Positions 7,696-10,015 of a DNA stretch of 10,015 nt are shown in pieces. The notes beneath the pieces were generated by a model. It saw only the letters and a program-made list of their open reading frames with translations, was not told the DNA's origin and made no database searches. Made by a program: the position numbers and the translations under genes. Position 1 is the first letter of the stretch, and every line of letters starts with the position of its first letter. Source of the DNA: an uncultured Leptotrichia sp. GTDB lineage: Bacteria > Fusobacteriota > Fusobacteriia > Fusobacteriales > Leptotrichiaceae. The stretch covers positions 1 through 10,015 of the forward strand of contig CALEXX010000056.1 in assembly GCA_937925095.1 (NCBI GenBank), in the 5' to 3' direction.

Positions 7696-8085
7696 ATGAA
7701 AAAGAAAATACTTTTGCTGTTAGTTTTATTCATAATGGCAACAGTAAGCTATTCTGCAGAAAAACAAAGTTTAGAAGCAAGTCTGAATTCAATAGAAAAT
7801 AAGTTTAATGACCTGCTTGAAAAGGAGGCACAGAAAAAAAGGGAGTTTGAAGCACAAAAGGCTCAACTGGAAGTTGAAGTTGCAGACCTTAAGGCAAAGG
7901 AGGAAGGAAAAGAAAAACTGTTTGAAAAATTGAAGAAAGACTCTGAAGTTAGATGGCACAGAGACAAATATAAGCAAATTTTGAACAATTATGATACATA
8001 TTATAAAAATTTAGCAAAATTAATAAGAGAAAAAGAGCAGAAAATATCTGAGTTGGAACAAATACTCGCAATAATGGGAAATTAA
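7696..8085 (+). CDS. fadA: FadA-family adhesin, small secreted coiled-coil protein
   Basis: The 129-residue protein starts with a signal peptide (MKKKILLLLVLFIMATVSYS), most likely cut after Ser20 (S-Y-S before A), leaving about 109 residues. The mature part is almost wholly charged helix with heptad-spaced Leu, Ile and Val (LEASLNSIENKFNDL, AQLEVEVADLKAK, LIREKEQKISELEQIL), consistent with a two-helix antiparallel hairpin. It matches Fusobacterium nucleatum FadA as I recall it: the same precursor length of 129, similar spacing, the RW/F-x-x-x-x-Y turn region (here RWHRDKYKQILNNYD, 86-100) and a C-terminal GN. Known FadA is exported, forms filaments through its helices and binds host cadherins; whether this homologue does so is unknown, and identity looks modest. 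It follows its own promoter region and probably shares a transcript with the autotransporter at 8273, as no strong terminator lies between them. Confidence 0.85.
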   Translation: MKKKILLLLVLFIMATVSYSAEKQSLEASLNSIENKFNDLLEKEAQKKREFEAQKAQLEVEVADLKAKEEGKEKLFEKLKKDSEVRWHRDKYKQILNNYDTYYKNLAKLIREKEQKISELEQILAIMGN

Positions 8086-8099
8086 AATTTAAACTTCAA
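8086..8099 (+). repeat. Short sequence shared with the ompA tail region
   Basis: AATTTAAACTTCAA directly follows the fadA stop and differs by one T from AATTTAAACTTTCAA at 32-46, inside the ompA tail. A looser relative sits at 8203-8217. It may be residual homology from module rearrangement or chance in AT-rich sequence. Confidence 0.3.
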
Positions 8100-8195
8100 A
8101 AAATATTTTATCTATAAAACAATTTTTTGTATTTCAATATTTATATGATGAAGGTAAAATACAAAAATATGTGTGGAAAACAAATTAGATTTTGA

Positions 8196-8237
8196 AGAAT
8201 AGAATTTAAGCTTTTAAGGAGAGAAAAACGACAGTAA
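8196..8237 (+). pseudogene. Scar of an ompA 3' end (decayed)
   Basis: Starting at AGA 8196 this frame reads RIEFKLLRREKRQ then TAA (8235-8237). It is the counterpart of RIEFKLSRRGSY and stop at 25-63. The 16 nt GAAGAATAGAATTTAA are identical at 23-38 and 8194-8209. The frame is closed by TGA immediately upstream (8193-8195), so this cannot be translated as part of a larger protein. A possible further piece, GATGAAGG at 8147-8154 followed by ATACAAAA, resembles the DEGRAQN codons at position 1 but is out of frame and 25 nt too far away. I infer that an ompA-like gene once stood between fadA and this autotransporter and was lost. The alternative is that only a short leader was duplicated with the autotransporter. 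Confidence 0.55.
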
Positions 8238-8272
8238 TAAAAATACAAAATTTAGGAAAGTGAGAGTCAGTT
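8238..8272 (+). promoter_or_regulatory. Leader and weak ribosome binding site of the second autotransporter
   Basis: This leader aligns to that of the first autotransporter (AGTAAAAAC...AGGAAAG at about 75-106 against AGTAATAAA...AGGAAAG at 8233-8260). Where the first has AAGGG, this one has GTGAGAG at 8260-8266, a weaker ribosome binding site. Confidence 0.5.
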
Positions 8273-10015
8273 ATGAATAACAACTTAAGAAGAATAGAAA
8301 AAGAATTAAGAACGTTTGTAAAGAGATGTAAAGATATAAAATATAACATGGCATTATTATTTTCATTTTTAGTAACAGGGTCAGTATCACTCACAGCTAA
8401 TGGAAAAGATGATGTAGAAACTGCAAGAAGAGGACTTAAGACATCAATAACAGATATGAAAAAGCTGTTTAAAGAAGCAAAAGCTGAGAATAACAAGTTA
8501 ATGAAAGGTTCAACCCTTGAATTAATCCAATTAATGGAACAAGGAGACCATGTTGTAAAATCACCATGGAGTTCATGGCAATATGGAATGAACTATTTCT
8601 ATGGTGACTGGACTGGAACTTATAAAGGTAGAGGAGATAAGAAGGAGAAATATCCTTATGAGGGTATATTTGAAAGAAGTAATGACTTATTTTTAAGAAA
8701 TGTTTCTCCTGATAGCGAGTTGTATGAAATTTACACATCATCAATTAACGAAGTATTTTCACATTCTGCAATTACCTCCACTATAAAAAAATTAGGAGGT
8801 AGCAGTAGTTATGGACTTGCAAGTACCATTGTAAACCAAGAACCAATAGCTTCAATAGAATTAGGGGCTTCTGTAAAACCAAAGAATATAAGTAAATCGC
8901 CAATAACAGTGACACCACCAAGCATTACAGTAAATCCTGTTACACCTTTGAATACACCAGAGCCACCTGAACCACCTCAATTACCAAGAATAGAAATAGA
9001 AACATTTAACCCAGTGGCACCTGAACCAATAACAGTGAACTTACCAACACCACCTACTTTTAATATTAAACTAGGTTCTTATTGTAATGGTATGCAAAGT
9101 TGTGGTGTAGGTACTAGTGGTGGTGGATATAATAATTATTACCAAAATTTTGCTAAAAGTTATTCAAGTGATACAACAATAAATAATTTGACAGACGGTT
9201 CTCCATCATTAAGACACTCATGGAGTAGTACAGGAGGAGTTCTTTTAAAATCATATTTTGATTATGTAGGTGGAGGTATTACTGCAAAATTAACACAAGA
9301 TTTGACAGTAGATTCTATAAATCCTTTAACTGTAGCAGAAAGAGCCAGTGAAACAGCTGCAACTAGAGCATACAATAGTGGAAATTTCCTATTGGGTGGT
9401 TCAAGAATAGCTACTATGGATAATGTAGGAAATGGAAGTAAGTTAGAAAATGGTGCTACAATAAACTTAGTTGGACCATTGGTAGTTGGATTTGAAATGC
9501 AATCAGATACTCTTGGAAATGGTACTAGAGAAATAGCTAACAGTGGAACAATAACAGATAAAGCAGAAGAAGGTTATAGAGGTGCTGATGGACTTGGAGG
9601 ACTACATGTTGGAAAAACAGGAGGACAAACTGTTGCTTCTAACTCAGCTACATTAGCTCTTTCAAGTCTTATAGGAAGTTTAACAAATACTGATATAACT
9701 GTTGAAAGAACACCTGATACAGTTGCAACTGATGGAACTGTTATAACTCCTGGAGGTTATGTAGGGTATAAAGTTGGAATGATTTTAACTTATGAAGATA
9801 ATGATACTTATACTACAAGTGATTATAGATTAATAAATGGAGCAGGGGGAAATATTGCTTTTAAAGGTAAGAGTTCAATAGGAATTCAAATTTATGCTCC
9901 TGGTTCAAACAGTTCTCATATTACAGTAAAAAATGATGGTAATATCACTATGGGTGGAATAGAAAGTTATGGATTGAAACTTTCATCAAGAGTATCAGAT
10001 CAAAATATGACTTTT
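8273..10015 (+). CDS. Second autotransporter adhesin, N-terminal part (runs off window)
   Basis: The ATG at 8273 opens a frame of 581 codons that continues past the last base without a stop. It begins MNNNLRRIEKELRTF with hydrophobic core MALLFSFLVTGSVSL (26-40), then the helical block (48-92), SPWSSWQYGMNYFY (97-110) and GRGDK (119-123), like the first autotransporter. Residues 213-261 form a linker with 16 prolines in 49 residues, including PEPPEPPQLP. A Gly/Asn/Thr-rich beta-helical passenger then begins, with motifs such as GKSSIGIQIYAP, NDGNITMGG and ESYGLKLSSRV. Cys271 and Cys277 form CNGMQSC at the start of the passenger, unlike the Cys-free first passenger. The barrel must lie beyond the window. 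The start is supported by homology to the first autotransporter. It probably shares a transcript with the fadA-like gene 187 nt upstream. Confidence 0.88.
   Translation, partial: MNNNLRRIEKELRTFVKRCKDIKYNMALLFSFLVTGSVSLTANGKDDVETARRGLKTSITDMKKLFKEAKAENNKLMKGSTLELIQLMEQGDHVVKSPWSSWQYGMNYFYGDWTGTYKGRGDKKEKYPYEGIFERSNDLFLRNVSPDSELYEIYTSSINEVFSHSAITSTIKKLGGSSSYGLASTIVNQEPIASIELGASVKPKNISKSPITVTPPSITVNPVTPLNTPEPPEPPQLPRIEIETFNPVAPEPITVNLPTPPTFNIKLGSYCNGMQSCGVGTSGGGYNNYYQNFAKSYSSDTTINNLTDGSPSLRHSWSSTGGVLLKSYFDYVGGGITAKLTQDLTVDSINPLTVAERASETAATRAYNSGNFLLGGSRIATMDNVGNGSKLENGATINLVGPLVVGFEMQSDTLGNGTREIANSGTITDKAEEGYRGADGLGGLHVGKTGGQTVASNSATLALSSLIGSLTNTDITVERTPDTVATDGTVITPGGYVGYKVGMILTYEDNDTYTTSDYRLINGAGGNIAFKGKSSIGIQIYAPGSNSSHITVKNDGNITMGGIESYGLKLSSRVSDQNMTF
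8414..8641 (+). repeat. Paralogous N-terminal block, copy 2 (matches 256-483)
   Basis: Encodes residues 48-123 of the second autotransporter. The seven differences from copy 1 are mostly in the first helix and just after the Trp/Tyr-rich block (NSWTG against GDWTG). The constant block suggests a shared export or assembly function rather than ligand binding. Confidence 0.85.

Noticed and set aside
7789..7977. Minus-strand open frame inside the fadA-like gene
   Set aside because: A mirror of the Lys/Glu-rich coiled coil, giving a Phe/Leu-rich peptide; the sense gene is well supported.
8100..8160. Possible terminator or promoter between fadA and the second autotransporter
   Set aside because: AACAATTTTTTGT gives only a weak AT hairpin, and TATGAT at 8144-8149 has no -35 at suitable spacing. 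Read-through from fadA is simpler.
8206..8744. Two overlapping minus-strand open frames over the second autotransporter start
   Set aside because: They lie antisense to the conserved N-terminal block, whose protein-level conservation with the first autotransporter shows that the plus strand is coding.

Overview
The window reads as an AT-rich fusobacterial chromosome segment, most likely Leptotrichia (Leptotrichiaceae). The evidence is very A-rich, A/T-ending codon use, two giant autotransporters with the fusobacterial-type N-terminal module (an unusual basic leader followed by a conserved helical and Trp/Tyr-rich block), a FadA-like small adhesin, and the last residues of an OmpA-family protein. 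The genus is inferred from recalled family resemblance; no search was run.

Layout, all on the + strand. (1) Positions 1-63 are the last 20 codons of an OmpA-like gene. (2) After 54 nt comes a complete 2359-residue type Va autotransporter (118-7197) with signal peptide, N-terminal helical module, very long Gly/Asn/Thr-rich beta-helical passenger, autochaperone-like linker and C-terminal 12-strand-type barrel. (3) A strong rho-independent terminator (7264-7299) closes that operon. (4) A ~500-nt AT-rich intergenic stretch holds palindromes, an 11-bp tandem repeat and a doubled TATAAT promoter region. (5) A 129-residue FadA-family adhesin (7696-8085) has an excellent ribosome binding site. (6) A 187-nt gap contains what looks like the decayed 3' end of an ompA gene (8196-8237). 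(7) A second autotransporter starts at 8273 and runs off the window, with 581 codons visible.

The two halves look like paralogous copies of one surface-adhesin module. The inferred ancestral order is fadA - ompA - autotransporter. The first copy shows ompA tail plus autotransporter. The second shows fadA, an ompA scar and an autotransporter. The autotransporters share a 76-residue N-terminal block at 69/76 identity, while their passengers differ completely. This fits passengers being diversified behind a constant export module. A plausible joint role, not shown by the sequence, is FadA coiled-coil fibres and the autotransporter passengers as outer-surface adhesins, with the OmpA protein tying the envelope to peptidoglycan.

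I do not see a CRISPR array, tRNA or rRNA, IS element or phage gene. The genes belong to known families; the least ordinary signals are the ompA scar and the module duplication.
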